This document shows positions 1 to 5,782 of a DNA stretch of 5,782 bases, one piece after another (positions within the stretch are counted from its first letter, which is position 1; each line of letters starts with the position of its first letter). The position numbers and the translations under genes are program-made. The DNA comes from an uncultured Gammaproteobacteria bacterium (GTDB lineage: Bacteria > Pseudomonadota > Gammaproteobacteria > Arenicellales > UBA868). Where the stretch lies: NCBI GenBank assembly GCA_913051905.1, contig CAJXBY010000167.1, positions 1 to 5,782 on the forward strand, in the 5' to 3' direction. The notes beneath the pieces are model-generated. The model had not been told where the DNA came from. It worked only from the letters and a program-made list of their open reading frames with translations, and did not search any database.

Positions 1-840
1 CAGGAGAGTATGAGCAACGCACCGTTTCTGCTGCCCAAGGCCAGAGGCGGTTACCGGCTTGGACACGGCGAAGTGGTTGATCATATGTTTCTCGATGGAC
101 TCGAGGATGCCTATGACACCGGGAAGCTGATGGGATCGTTCGCCGAGGACTGTGCCGATCGCTACGGGTTCACCCGGGAAGACCAGGATGACTTCGCCAT
201 TGAATCTCTGACCCGGGCCAAGGAGGCGATCGAGAACGGCGCCTTCGAAAACGAAATCGCTGCCGTCAGAGTGCAGTCACGCGGTGATGACTGGCTGGTA
301 GACACGGATGAACAACCCCTCAAGGGAAACGTTGAAAACATCCCGCGCCTGAAACCGGCGTTCCGTAAAGGCGGTACGGTGACCGCCGCGAACTCAAGTT
401 CCATATCGGATGGTGCTGCCGCCCTCGTGATGATGCGCCTCTCCGATGCTGAAAAAGGCGGTCACGTACCACTTGCAAAAATCCTGGGACATACCAGTTT
501 TGCCCACGAACCGGGCCTCTTTACGACCGCCCCCGTTTTCGCGATCCGGGCACTGCTGGAAAAACTCAACTGGCAGGCGGGCGACGTTGATCTTTATGAA
601 GTCAATGAAGCGTTCGCCGTGGTTACGATGGCTGCGATGCGTGATCTCGAACTGGACCATGAGAGAGTCAACCCGCATGGCGGCGCCTGCGCCCTCGGCC
701 ACCCCATCGGCGCATCAGGTGCCCGCATCATCGTCACGCTGCTCGCGGCCCTTCAGCGGTATGACATGAGCCGGGGTGTCGCATCCCTGTGCATAGGTGG
801 CGGCGAGGCCACCGCCATGGCATTCGAAAAGATCGATTGA
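1..840 (+). CDS. Thiolase, acetyl-CoA C-acetyltransferase family (partial, N-terminus outside window)
   Basis: Degradative/biosynthetic thiolase family: reversible, CoA-dependent cleavage of 3-ketoacyl-CoA (typically acetoacetyl-CoA to two acetyl-CoA), in the cytoplasm. The frame is open to the left edge and reads Q-E-S before the Met at base 10. This fits the internal thiolase motif [10 protein letters not shown], so that Met is internal and not a start. 279 residues are visible, counting from base 1. Seen: NEAFAV with Asn202, [16 protein letters not shown] with the catalytic His234, and CIGGGEA with the second catalytic Cys264. The spacings N-H 32 and H-C 30 equal those of Zoogloea ramigera thiolase (N316, H348, C378). 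The nucleophilic Cys (C89 there) should lie about 25 codons left of the window. The position matching Z. ramigera His156 is Leu43, so the exact chain-length preference is uncertain. The carboxylase beta gene follows 28 nt later on the same strand. As an inference, the enzyme finishes leucine breakdown by splitting acetoacetyl-CoA. The family is secure; the exact substrate is not. Confidence 0.93.
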   Translation, partial: QESMSNAPFLLPKARGGYRLGHGEVVDHMFLDGLEDAYDTGKLMGSFAEDCADRYGFTREDQDDFAIESLTRAKEAIENGAFENEIAAVRVQSRGDDWLVDTDEQPLKGNVENIPRLKPAFRKGGTVTAANSSSISDGAAALVMMRLSDAEKGGHVPLAKILGHTSFAHEPGLFTTAPVFAIRALLEKLNWQAGDVDLYEVNEAFAVVTMAAMRDLELDHERVNPHGGACALGHPIGASGARIIVTLLAALQRYDMSRGVASLCIGGGEATAMAFEKID

Positions 841-868
841 CCGTACCCCAACAGACCACCCGACGATC

Positions 869-2476
869 ATGGCGGCCTTCAGCAGCACGCTAGATACGGC
901 AACCCCTGAATTCCAGCGCAACCGTGACGGAATGCAGGCCAGGATCAGTGAATTGCGCGAAGCCGTTGAAAGCGTCTCCCATGGCGGCGATGAGCGGGCC
1001 AGACAGAAGCATCTAGACCGCGGCAAACTCCTGACCCGCGACCGGGTCAACCGGCTGCTGGACCCGGGCGCACCCTTTCTCGAACTGTCGCAACTGGCGG
1101 GCTGGGGCATGTACGACGGAAACGTTCCGGCCGGTGGGCTGCTGACGGGTGTGGGTCGAGTGAGCGGTCTCGAATGCGTGGTGATCGCAAACGATGCCAC
1201 GGTCAAGGGCGGCACGTACTTTCCGATTACAGTCAAAAAACATCTCCGTGCCCAGAGAATTGCCGCCGATAATCACCTGCCCTGCATTTACCTGGTCGAT
1301 TCTGGAGGGGCCTTTCTACCCAGACAGGACGAAGTGTTTCCGGATCGGGACCATTTCGGCCGGATTTTCTTCAACCAGGCGAACATGTCCGCCAACGGCA
1401 TCCCCCAGATTGCCGTTGTCATGGGTTCCTGTACGGCAGGCGGTGCCTATGTACCAGCCATGTCGGACCAGGCCGTCATCGTCCGCAATCAGGGGACGAT
1501 CTTCCTCGGGGGTCCGCCGCTGGTCAAAGCCGCCACCGGTGAAGAGGTCACCGCCGAGGAACTGGGCGGGGCCGATATTCACACCCGCGTTTCCGGTGTT
1601 GCCGACTATCTGGCCGACGATGACCTGCACGCGATCGAGATCACACGGCAGATCGTCTCGGATCTTCCGCCCCGGACTCCATCGGGCACCCGCACCCGGA
1701 CCCCGGTCGACCCGCTCTATGACTCCACTGAGATTTACGGTGTCATTCCGGACAATCCCAGGAAGCCCTACGATGTCCGGGAAGTGATCTGTCGACTGGT
1801 TGACGGTAGCGAATTCAATGAGTTCAAGGCCCGCTACGGGACCACACTGGTCTGCGCATTTGCCCATATTCATGGTCATCCGATCGGCATCGTTGCCAAC
1901 AATGGAATCCTGTTTTCAGAGTCCGCCCTCAAAGGTACTCACTTTATTGAGCTCTGCAGTCAGCGCAACATCCCTCTGCTTTTTCTGCAGAACATCACCG
2001 GGTTCATGGTCGGGCGGCAGTACGAAAACCAGGGTATCGCGCGGGATGGTGCCAAAATGGTCACTGCCGTCGCCTGCTCCCGGGTTCCACGATTCACCGT
2101 GATTGTCGGCGGCAGTTTCGGTGCCGGAAATTACGGCATGTGCGGCCGCGCTTACGATCCGCGCTTCCTGTGGATGTGGCCCAATGCCCGTATTTCCGTG
2201 ATGGGCGGCGAACAGGCCGCCTCGGTTCTCACCCAGGTTCGAAAGGACAACGCCAGGCGGTCTGGCCGAACAGCAAACGAAGAAGAAGACGCTGCCTTCA
2301 AGACCAAAATCCTCGAGCAGTATGAAACCGAAGGGCACCCCTTCTACGCCAGCGCCCGGTTGTGGGACGATGGGGTTATCGATCCAGCTGATACACGCAA
2401 GGTCGTTGCGCTCGGCCTCTGTGCTGCACTCAACGCTCCAACCGAAACCACCCGCTATGGTGTATTCAGGATGTAG
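869..2476 (+). CDS. liuB: 3-methylcrotonyl-CoA carboxylase, carboxyltransferase (beta) subunit
   Basis: Transfers the carboxyl group from carboxybiotin on the alpha subunit to 3-methylcrotonyl-CoA, giving 3-methylglutaconyl-CoA (leucine/isovalerate pathway); known members form a cytoplasmic alpha6-beta6 complex. 535 residues, the same length I recall for Pseudomonas LiuB. N-terminal crotonase-like domain about 30-290: [22 protein letters not shown], the SGGAFLPRQ loop (145-153), then [19 protein letters not shown] and [17 protein letters not shown]-terminal domain about 305-520: [21 protein letters not shown] segment, [31 protein letters not shown] from residue 414, MGGEQAA (445-451), ending in VFRM as in LiuB. 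Phe417 in GGSFG supports methylcrotonyl- over geranyl-CoA carboxylase, because the latter, as I recall, has Gly there. Start: ATG at 869 gives the family N-terminus. An in-frame GTG at 797 lies inside the thiolase and adds an unrelated 24-residue leader. No clear Shine-Dalgarno precedes 869, suggesting coupling to the upstream gene. Oddity: Phe149, where I recall Asn or Tyr in relatives. Confidence 0.96.
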   Translation: MAAFSSTLDTATPEFQRNRDGMQARISELREAVESVSHGGDERARQKHLDRGKLLTRDRVNRLLDPGAPFLELSQLAGWGMYDGNVPAGGLLTGVGRVSGLECVVIANDATVKGGTYFPITVKKHLRAQRIAADNHLPCIYLVDSGGAFLPRQDEVFPDRDHFGRIFFNQANMSANGIPQIAVVMGSCTAGGAYVPAMSDQAVIVRNQGTIFLGGPPLVKAATGEEVTAEELGGADIHTRVSGVADYLADDDLHAIEITRQIVSDLPPRTPSGTRTRTPVDPLYDSTEIYGVIPDNPRKPYDVREVICRLVDGSEFNEFKARYGTTLVCAFAHIHGHPIGIVANNGILFSESALKGTHFIELCSQRNIPLLFLQNITGFMVGRQYENQGIARDGAKMVTAVACSRVPRFTVIVGGSFGAGNYGMCGRAYDPRFLWMWPNARISVMGGEQAASVLTQVRKDNARRSGRTANEEEDAAFKTKILEQYETEGHPFYASARLWDDGVIDPADTRKVVALGLCAALNAPTETTRYGVFRM

Positions 2477-2477
2477 G
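2468..2477 (+). promoter_or_regulatory. Probable ribosome binding site for liuC
   Basis: The last codons of liuB carry AGGA (2468-2471) and AGG (2475-2477), 10 and 4 nt before the liuC ATG at 2482. Either could pair weakly with the 16S rRNA end. Both lie at or inside the liuB terminus, so liuC translation is probably helped by ribosomes finishing liuB. Confidence 0.45.
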
Positions 2478-2481
2478 CCAA

Positions 2482-3270
2482 ATGCGATATCTAAATCTCG
2501 AAAAGGACGACCGCGGAATTGCCCGCCTTACGCTCAACCGGCCAGAGGTACATAACGCCTTTGACGATCAACTCATAGCCGAACTGGACAGTGCGCTCAA
2601 GGACCTCGCCGGGGAGCCGGCCGTCCGGGTTCTCCTGCTGAGTGGTGCAGGACGAAGCTTTTCGGCGGGTGGTGATCTCAACTGGATGCGCCGGGCCGCC
2701 GATTACAGCCACGAGGAAAACCGCGCCGATGCTGATCGGCTGGCCGTCATGATATCGGCACTGGATCGGTTTCCCTGTCCGACGATCGCGGTCGTCAACG
2801 GCGCTGCGTTCGGTGGCGGCGTGGGGCTGGTGGCTGCATGCGACATCGCTGTGGCTTCCGATCGCGCGGTGTTTTCACTCTCGGAAGTCCGGCTGGGACT
2901 CATACCTGCCGTCATCAGCCCGTTTGTTGTCAACGCTATCGGCCAGCGTGCAGCACGGCGTTACTTTCTCAGCGGCGAACGTTTTGACGCTGTCACAGCC
3001 CAACGGGCCGGCCTGGTTCACGACGTCGCCCCGCACGACGAACTGCCGCAACGGATTGACGCACTCCTTGAGCAACTCCTGGCAGGCGGCCCCTCGGCCC
3101 AGCAGACAGCCAAAGAACTGCTGTTTCGGCTCCGCGGGAACCAGGACGAAGAGGACCCGGCGGTCTGGACTGCGCAGCTGATCGCCGACGTCCGGGCAAC
3201 CGAGGAAGCCCACGAAGGCATCGATGCCTTTCTCAACAAACGCAAACCCGACTGGACCATTGACACCTGA
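2482..3270 (+). CDS. liuC: 3-methylglutaconyl-CoA hydratase (enoyl-CoA hydratase/isomerase family)
   Basis: Crotonase-fold protein of 262 residues, normal length for the family. Likely reaction: hydration of 3-methylglutaconyl-CoA to HMG-CoA, the step directly after the carboxylase. Seen: an N-terminal LTLNRPEVHNAF stretch (17-28), FSAGGDLNWM (60-69) forming half of the CoA/oxyanion site, NGAAFGGGVGL (106-116) with the second oxyanion glycines, and SEVRLGLIPAVISPFVV (134-150). The last stretch, together with GQRAARRYFLSGERF and a C-terminal AFLNKRKP, is characteristic of LiuC-type hydratases as I know them. Of the two acidic residues of rat enoyl-CoA hydratase, Glu164 corresponds to Glu135 here, while Glu144 is replaced by Gly115. 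I recall Gly there in Pseudomonas LiuC too. The gene begins 5 nt after the beta-subunit stop, with AGG about 4 nt before the ATG, and lies between the two carboxylase subunit genes, which supports the pathway assignment. An unspecialised enoyl-CoA hydratase remains a minor alternative. Confidence 0.93.
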   Translation: MRYLNLEKDDRGIARLTLNRPEVHNAFDDQLIAELDSALKDLAGEPAVRVLLLSGAGRSFSAGGDLNWMRRAADYSHEENRADADRLAVMISALDRFPCPTIAVVNGAAFGGGVGLVAACDIAVASDRAVFSLSEVRLGLIPAVISPFVVNAIGQRAARRYFLSGERFDAVTAQRAGLVHDVAPHDELPQRIDALLEQLLAGGPSAQQTAKELLFRLRGNQDEEDPAVWTAQLIADVRATEEAHEGIDAFLNKRKPDWTIDT

Positions 3271-3272
3271 TG
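3268..3272 (+). other. TGATG stop/start overlap coupling liuC to liuD
   Basis: The liuC stop TGA (3268-3270) shares its A with the liuD start ATG (3270-3272). I see no strong Shine-Dalgarno just upstream. This arrangement usually means termination-reinitiation coupling, which would keep hydratase and alpha-subunit output linked. Confidence 0.8.
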
Positions 3273-5276
3273 CCGGGAGCCGTATTGATCGCCAATCGGG
3301 GCGAAATTGCCTGCCGGATCATCGGTACGGCCCGGGAGATGGGGATTCGCACCATCGCGGTCTACTCCCAAGCCGACCAGGATGCTCTGCACACCGAACT
3401 CGCTGATGAGGCGGTACACATCGGCCCGGCCAACGCCGCCGAGAGTTATCTCAGACCCGATAAGATCCTCGAAGCTGCTAGGTCGTCAGGAGCAGACAGT
3501 ATTCACCCAGGCTATGGCTTTCTCTCTGAAAATCCGGACTTTGCCGCAGCCTGTCGGAGGGCGAAGTTCACCTTCATCGGTCCACCGACTGAAGCGATCC
3601 GCACGATGGCAGACAAAGGTCATGCCCGGCAGGCTGCGATTGAGGCAGGCATACCCGTGCTCGGCGGCTATCACGGCGACGAGCAGAGCCGTCAACGACT
3701 GGTGGCTGAGGCGGCAAGCATCGGCTATCCCGTCATCATCAAGCCGGTTGCCGGAGGTGGCGGCAAAGGAATACGAATTGCAAGCGACCCGGACGAACTG
3801 GCCGAGCTGATCGAGCCCAGCCGCAGGGAAGCACTCATGGCATTCGCTGACGATCGTTTACTGCTCGAGCGCTATCTAGACCGGCCGCGCCACATCGAAG
3901 TTCAGATATTTGCCGATAGTCATGGCAACAACGTCCATCTTTTTGACCGTGACTGCTCCCTTCAGCGCCGCCATCAGAAAGTCATCGAAGAAGCCCCAGC
4001 TCGCTGCCTGTCCAATCACCTCCGGGACGAGCTGACCGATGCCGCACTCAAGCTGTCCGAAGCGATCGGCTATGTCGGGGCCGGAACGGTGGAGTTCCTT
4101 GTCGAAGGCCCGGAATTCTTTTTTATGGAGATGAACACCCGCCTGCAGGTCGAGCACCCGGTGACGGAAATGATCACCGGCATAGATCTGGTCGAGTGGC
4201 AATTCCGGATCGCTGCCGGTGAGTCCCTACCGAGAAAACAGGCACAGATCAGCTCTGTGGGTCACGCTATTGAAGCTCGCATCTATGCCGAAGACACCGA
4301 GAACCAGTTCCTGCCCGATGCCGGAACACTGGCTCTGCTGAAGTTCCCGGAACCCGGGCCAGACATCCGCATAGACAGCGGGGTCCGAAAAGGAGACCGA
4401 ATCGGAATCAACTATGATCCCATGATCGCAAAACTTTCAGTTCGTGGTAGCGACAGCACCGCGTGCTGGGAACGTCTGGGCCAGGTGCTGAAAGTGTCAA
4501 GCATAGCGGGAGTCAAGACCAACCTGCCGCTGCTCTCGAGGCTCACCCGGCATCCGGATGTTCGAGACGGAACGGCTGATACGCGCCTGATTGAACGCTG
4601 CCTCGCGGACCTCTCAGAGGTGGAAGATGCCGCCCCGCCGATGGTGCTTGCGATTGCCTGTTTCTGCCTGTGGCAGAACACCCGGGCAAAGAACCGTAAC
4701 GATGCAGCGGCTGGTTTCCGGCAACACTCATCATGGTTCGAATCCGACGGCTGGAGGATGAATCTTCCGGCCGTGCTGATTCTGCGCTTTGAACTGAACA
4801 ACCAGCTGACCGAAGTTACCTGCAGCCCCGACGGAAAGGCTCTCGAAACCGAGGTCGACGGCGTCCAGTACCGGATCTCCGGACGACCAGACTCAGATCA
4901 CCAGTTGCGAGTCAGCGTCAACGGCCATCACTTCACAGTCGTCGCAGTGTGGTCCGGCACAAAGCTCCATATGGGGATCAACGGCCGCTTTCACACTGTC
5001 AATTCCGCTACTTCGAAGCAAAGACAACACACAGAAGCACACTCCGGCACCCTAACAGCGTCGATGACGGGCCGGGTCATCAAAGTACTGGCTGCGCCGG
5101 GTGATGAGGTCAAACAGAAGACGACCTTACTGGTGATTGAAGCCATGAAGATGGAGCACGATCTCAACGCACCTGTCAGCGGCCGCATAGAATCTCTCGA
5201 TGTGCAGGTTGACCAGCTGGTCGAGCAGGGTCAGAACCTCGGCCAGATCATCCCTGCACAGGACACCGAATCCTGA
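3270..5276 (+). CDS. liuD: 3-methylcrotonyl-CoA carboxylase, biotin carboxylase/biotin carrier (alpha) subunit
   Basis: ATP- and bicarbonate-dependent carboxylation of its own biotin, which is then presented to the beta subunit encoded two genes upstream. 668 residues, slightly longer than the about 655 I recall for Pseudomonas LiuD. Domains: biotin carboxylase N-domain about 2-112 (IANRGEIACRI at 7-17, HPGYGFLSEN); ATP-grasp about 113-320 with KPVAGGGGKGIRI (from Lys158), DRDCSLQRRHQKVIEEAP (Lys237) and MEMNTRLQVEHPVTE (Glu287, Asn289, Arg291, Glu295); biotin carboxylase C-domain about 330-445 with GHAIEARIYAED (Arg337) and NYDPMIAKL; subunit-binding BT region about 455-590, including DGWRMNLP; biotinyl domain about 594-664 with EAMKMEH, biotin on Lys627. 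From the ATP site on, catalytic residues sit exactly one position before those of E. coli AccC, so no core residue is missing. The start ATG overlaps the hydratase stop by 1 nt (TGATG). A propionyl- or geranyl-CoA carboxylase alpha subunit is conceivable from this chain alone; its neighbours argue for methylcrotonyl-CoA. Confidence 0.96.
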   Translation: MPGAVLIANRGEIACRIIGTAREMGIRTIAVYSQADQDALHTELADEAVHIGPANAAESYLRPDKILEAARSSGADSIHPGYGFLSENPDFAAACRRAKFTFIGPPTEAIRTMADKGHARQAAIEAGIPVLGGYHGDEQSRQRLVAEAASIGYPVIIKPVAGGGGKGIRIASDPDELAELIEPSRREALMAFADDRLLLERYLDRPRHIEVQIFADSHGNNVHLFDRDCSLQRRHQKVIEEAPARCLSNHLRDELTDAALKLSEAIGYVGAGTVEFLVEGPEFFFMEMNTRLQVEHPVTEMITGIDLVEWQFRIAAGESLPRKQAQISSVGHAIEARIYAEDTENQFLPDAGTLALLKFPEPGPDIRIDSGVRKGDRIGINYDPMIAKLSVRGSDSTACWERLGQVLKVSSIAGVKTNLPLLSRLTRHPDVRDGTADTRLIERCLADLSEVEDAAPPMVLAIACFCLWQNTRAKNRNDAAAGFRQHSSWFESDGWRMNLPAVLILRFELNNQLTEVTCSPDGKALETEVDGVQYRISGRPDSDHQLRVSVNGHHFTVVAVWSGTKLHMGINGRFHTVNSATSKQRQHTEAHSGTLTASMTGRVIKVLAAPGDEVKQKTTLLVIEAMKMEHDLNAPVSGRIESLDVQVDQLVEQGQNLGQIIPAQDTES

Positions 5277-5280
5277 TTCG
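5267..5280. repeat. Short perfect inverted repeat over the liuD stop codon
   Basis: CGAATC (5267-5272) and GATTCG (5275-5280) are perfect inverted arms separated by CT, with the liuD stop inside. As RNA this makes at most a 5-bp stem with a 4-nt loop. There is no T-tract on either side, so I do not call it a terminator. Chance is a reasonable explanation. Confidence 0.3.
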
Positions 5281-5293
5281 AGCAGGAAGTGCC

Positions 5294-5782
5294 TTAGATC
5301 ACCGCTTCAATTAGCATCGGCCCGTGGGTGGCAAAAGCGGCCTCCAGAGCCTTGTTGAACTGGTCTGCGCTGTCGACCCGAACCGCTTCCACACCCATGC
5401 TCCTGGCAAGCGCGGTCCAGTCCAGGTTCGGGCGGTCGAGGTCGAACATGTCATGTGCTTTGGGGCCCGGAGTTGCTCCGACATTACGCAACTCTCCATG
5501 GAGGATAGCGTAGGAACGGTTACTAAAAATAACCGTGGTCACATCCAGATTCTCCCTTGCCTGCGTCCACAGCGCCTGGACTGTGTACATGGCGCTGCCG
5601 TCTCCGGAAAGACAGAGCACGGGCCGGTCGGGACAGGCGACGGCGGCACCCGTTGCCTCCGGCAGCCCGCGGCCGATCGCGCCGCCGGTTCCGGATAACC
5701 AGTCGTGGGGAGCACAGCCCCGGGTAAACGGATGCAGTCCGCGCCCGGAGGTGACGGACTCATCACAGATGATGGCATTCTC
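5294..5782 (-). CDS. Thiamine diphosphate-dependent enzyme, acetolactate synthase/benzoylformate decarboxylase-like (C-terminal part)
   Basis: The frame is open to the right edge of the window, so the N-terminus is missing. 162 C-terminal residues are visible, of roughly 515-550 expected. Seen, counting from the window edge: ENAIICDESVTSGRG (1-15), PHDWLSGTGGAIGRGLPEA (25-43) and VACPDRPVLCL. The thiamine diphosphate/Mg motif follows, with GDGSAMYT (Asp61) and, 27 residues on, Asn88 in IFSNRSYAIL. After this come an LDRPNLDW segment and a C-terminal GPMLIEAVI before a TAA stop. These match the stand-alone proteins often labelled acetolactate synthase large subunit that resemble benzoylformate decarboxylase, a group whose true substrate is often unproven. 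A GTG at 5618-5620 is in frame but lies inside the conserved domain and is not the start. The gene is convergent with liuD, with only 17 nt between stops, so it belongs to a different transcription unit. The reaction cannot be fixed from this fragment; 2-oxo acid decarboxylation or acetolactate formation are the options. Confidence 0.9.
   Translation of the reverse strand, partial: ENAIICDESVTSGRGLHPFTRGCAPHDWLSGTGGAIGRGLPEATGAAVACPDRPVLCLSGDGSAMYTVQALWTQARENLDVTTVIFSNRSYAILHGELRNVGATPGPKAHDMFDLDRPNLDWTALARSMGVEAVRVDSADQFNKALEAAFATHGPMLIEAVI

Noticed and set aside
10..12. ATG as the start of the thiolase
   Set aside because: The upstream codons Q-E-S continue a conserved internal thiolase motif, and starting here would omit the nucleophilic cysteine domain. 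The gene simply begins before the window.
797..868. N-terminal extension of liuB from a GTG inside the thiolase
   Set aside because: The 24 extra residues match no part of the family, and the ATG at 869 yields the expected N-terminus and a 535-residue protein.
715..1236. 173-codon open frame on the - strand spanning the thiolase-liuB junction
   Set aside because: It overlaps two well-supported genes on the other strand. Its composition is low-complexity Ser/Pro/Arg without recognisable motifs.
1316..1879. 187-codon open frame on the - strand
   Set aside because: It lies wholly inside liuB, whose protein is conserved along its length. The frame matches no family I know and is the usual antisense shadow in GC-rich coding DNA.
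5267..5280. Intrinsic terminator after liuD
   Set aside because: The stem is only 5-6 bp, overlaps the stop codon and has no T-tract on either strand.
5324..5698. 124-codon open frame on the + strand at the right end
   Set aside because: The - strand frame there encodes a clear thiamine diphosphate domain that runs unbroken to the window edge, so this one is a shadow.

Overview
The window holds a compact piece of a bacterial leucine/isovalerate catabolic operon (liu/mcc type) on the + strand, followed by one convergent gene on the - strand. The sequence is GC-rich by eye, and nearly every base is coding. The proteins most resemble the Liu proteins of pseudomonads and other Gammaproteobacteria as I remember them. 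A proteobacterium, probably gammaproteobacterial, is therefore the best guess, but the window has no rRNA or other taxonomic marker to confirm it.

Layout: (1) 1-840, + strand: the 3' two-thirds of a thiolase (acetyl-CoA C-acetyltransferase family), cut by the left edge. (2) 869-2476: the carboxyltransferase (beta) subunit of 3-methylcrotonyl-CoA carboxylase. (3) 2482-3270: an enoyl-CoA hydratase/isomerase-family protein of the 3-methylglutaconyl-CoA hydratase (LiuC) type. (4) 3270-5276: the biotin-carrying biotin carboxylase (alpha) subunit of the same carboxylase. (5) 5294-5782, - strand: the C-terminal part of an acetolactate-synthase/benzoylformate-decarboxylase-like thiamine diphosphate enzyme, cut by the right edge. 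Spacings in the + strand run are 28 nt, 5 nt and a 1-nt stop/start overlap, which points to one transcript with translational coupling.

How the genes work together: the carboxylase (genes 2 and 4) turns 3-methylcrotonyl-CoA into 3-methylglutaconyl-CoA using ATP, bicarbonate and biotin. The hydratase (gene 3) makes HMG-CoA. A lyase not present in this window would split HMG-CoA into acetoacetate and acetyl-CoA. The thiolase is a plausible final step, splitting acetoacetyl-CoA once acetoacetate has been activated. Isovaleryl-CoA dehydrogenase and the regulator, if part of the locus, must lie left of the window.

I found no RNA gene, mobile element, CRISPR array, attachment site or convincing terminator. 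All five genes appear intact within the window, with catalytic motifs in place. I see no sign of an undescribed system. The findings are modest observations on active-site residues, gene order and the convergent neighbour.
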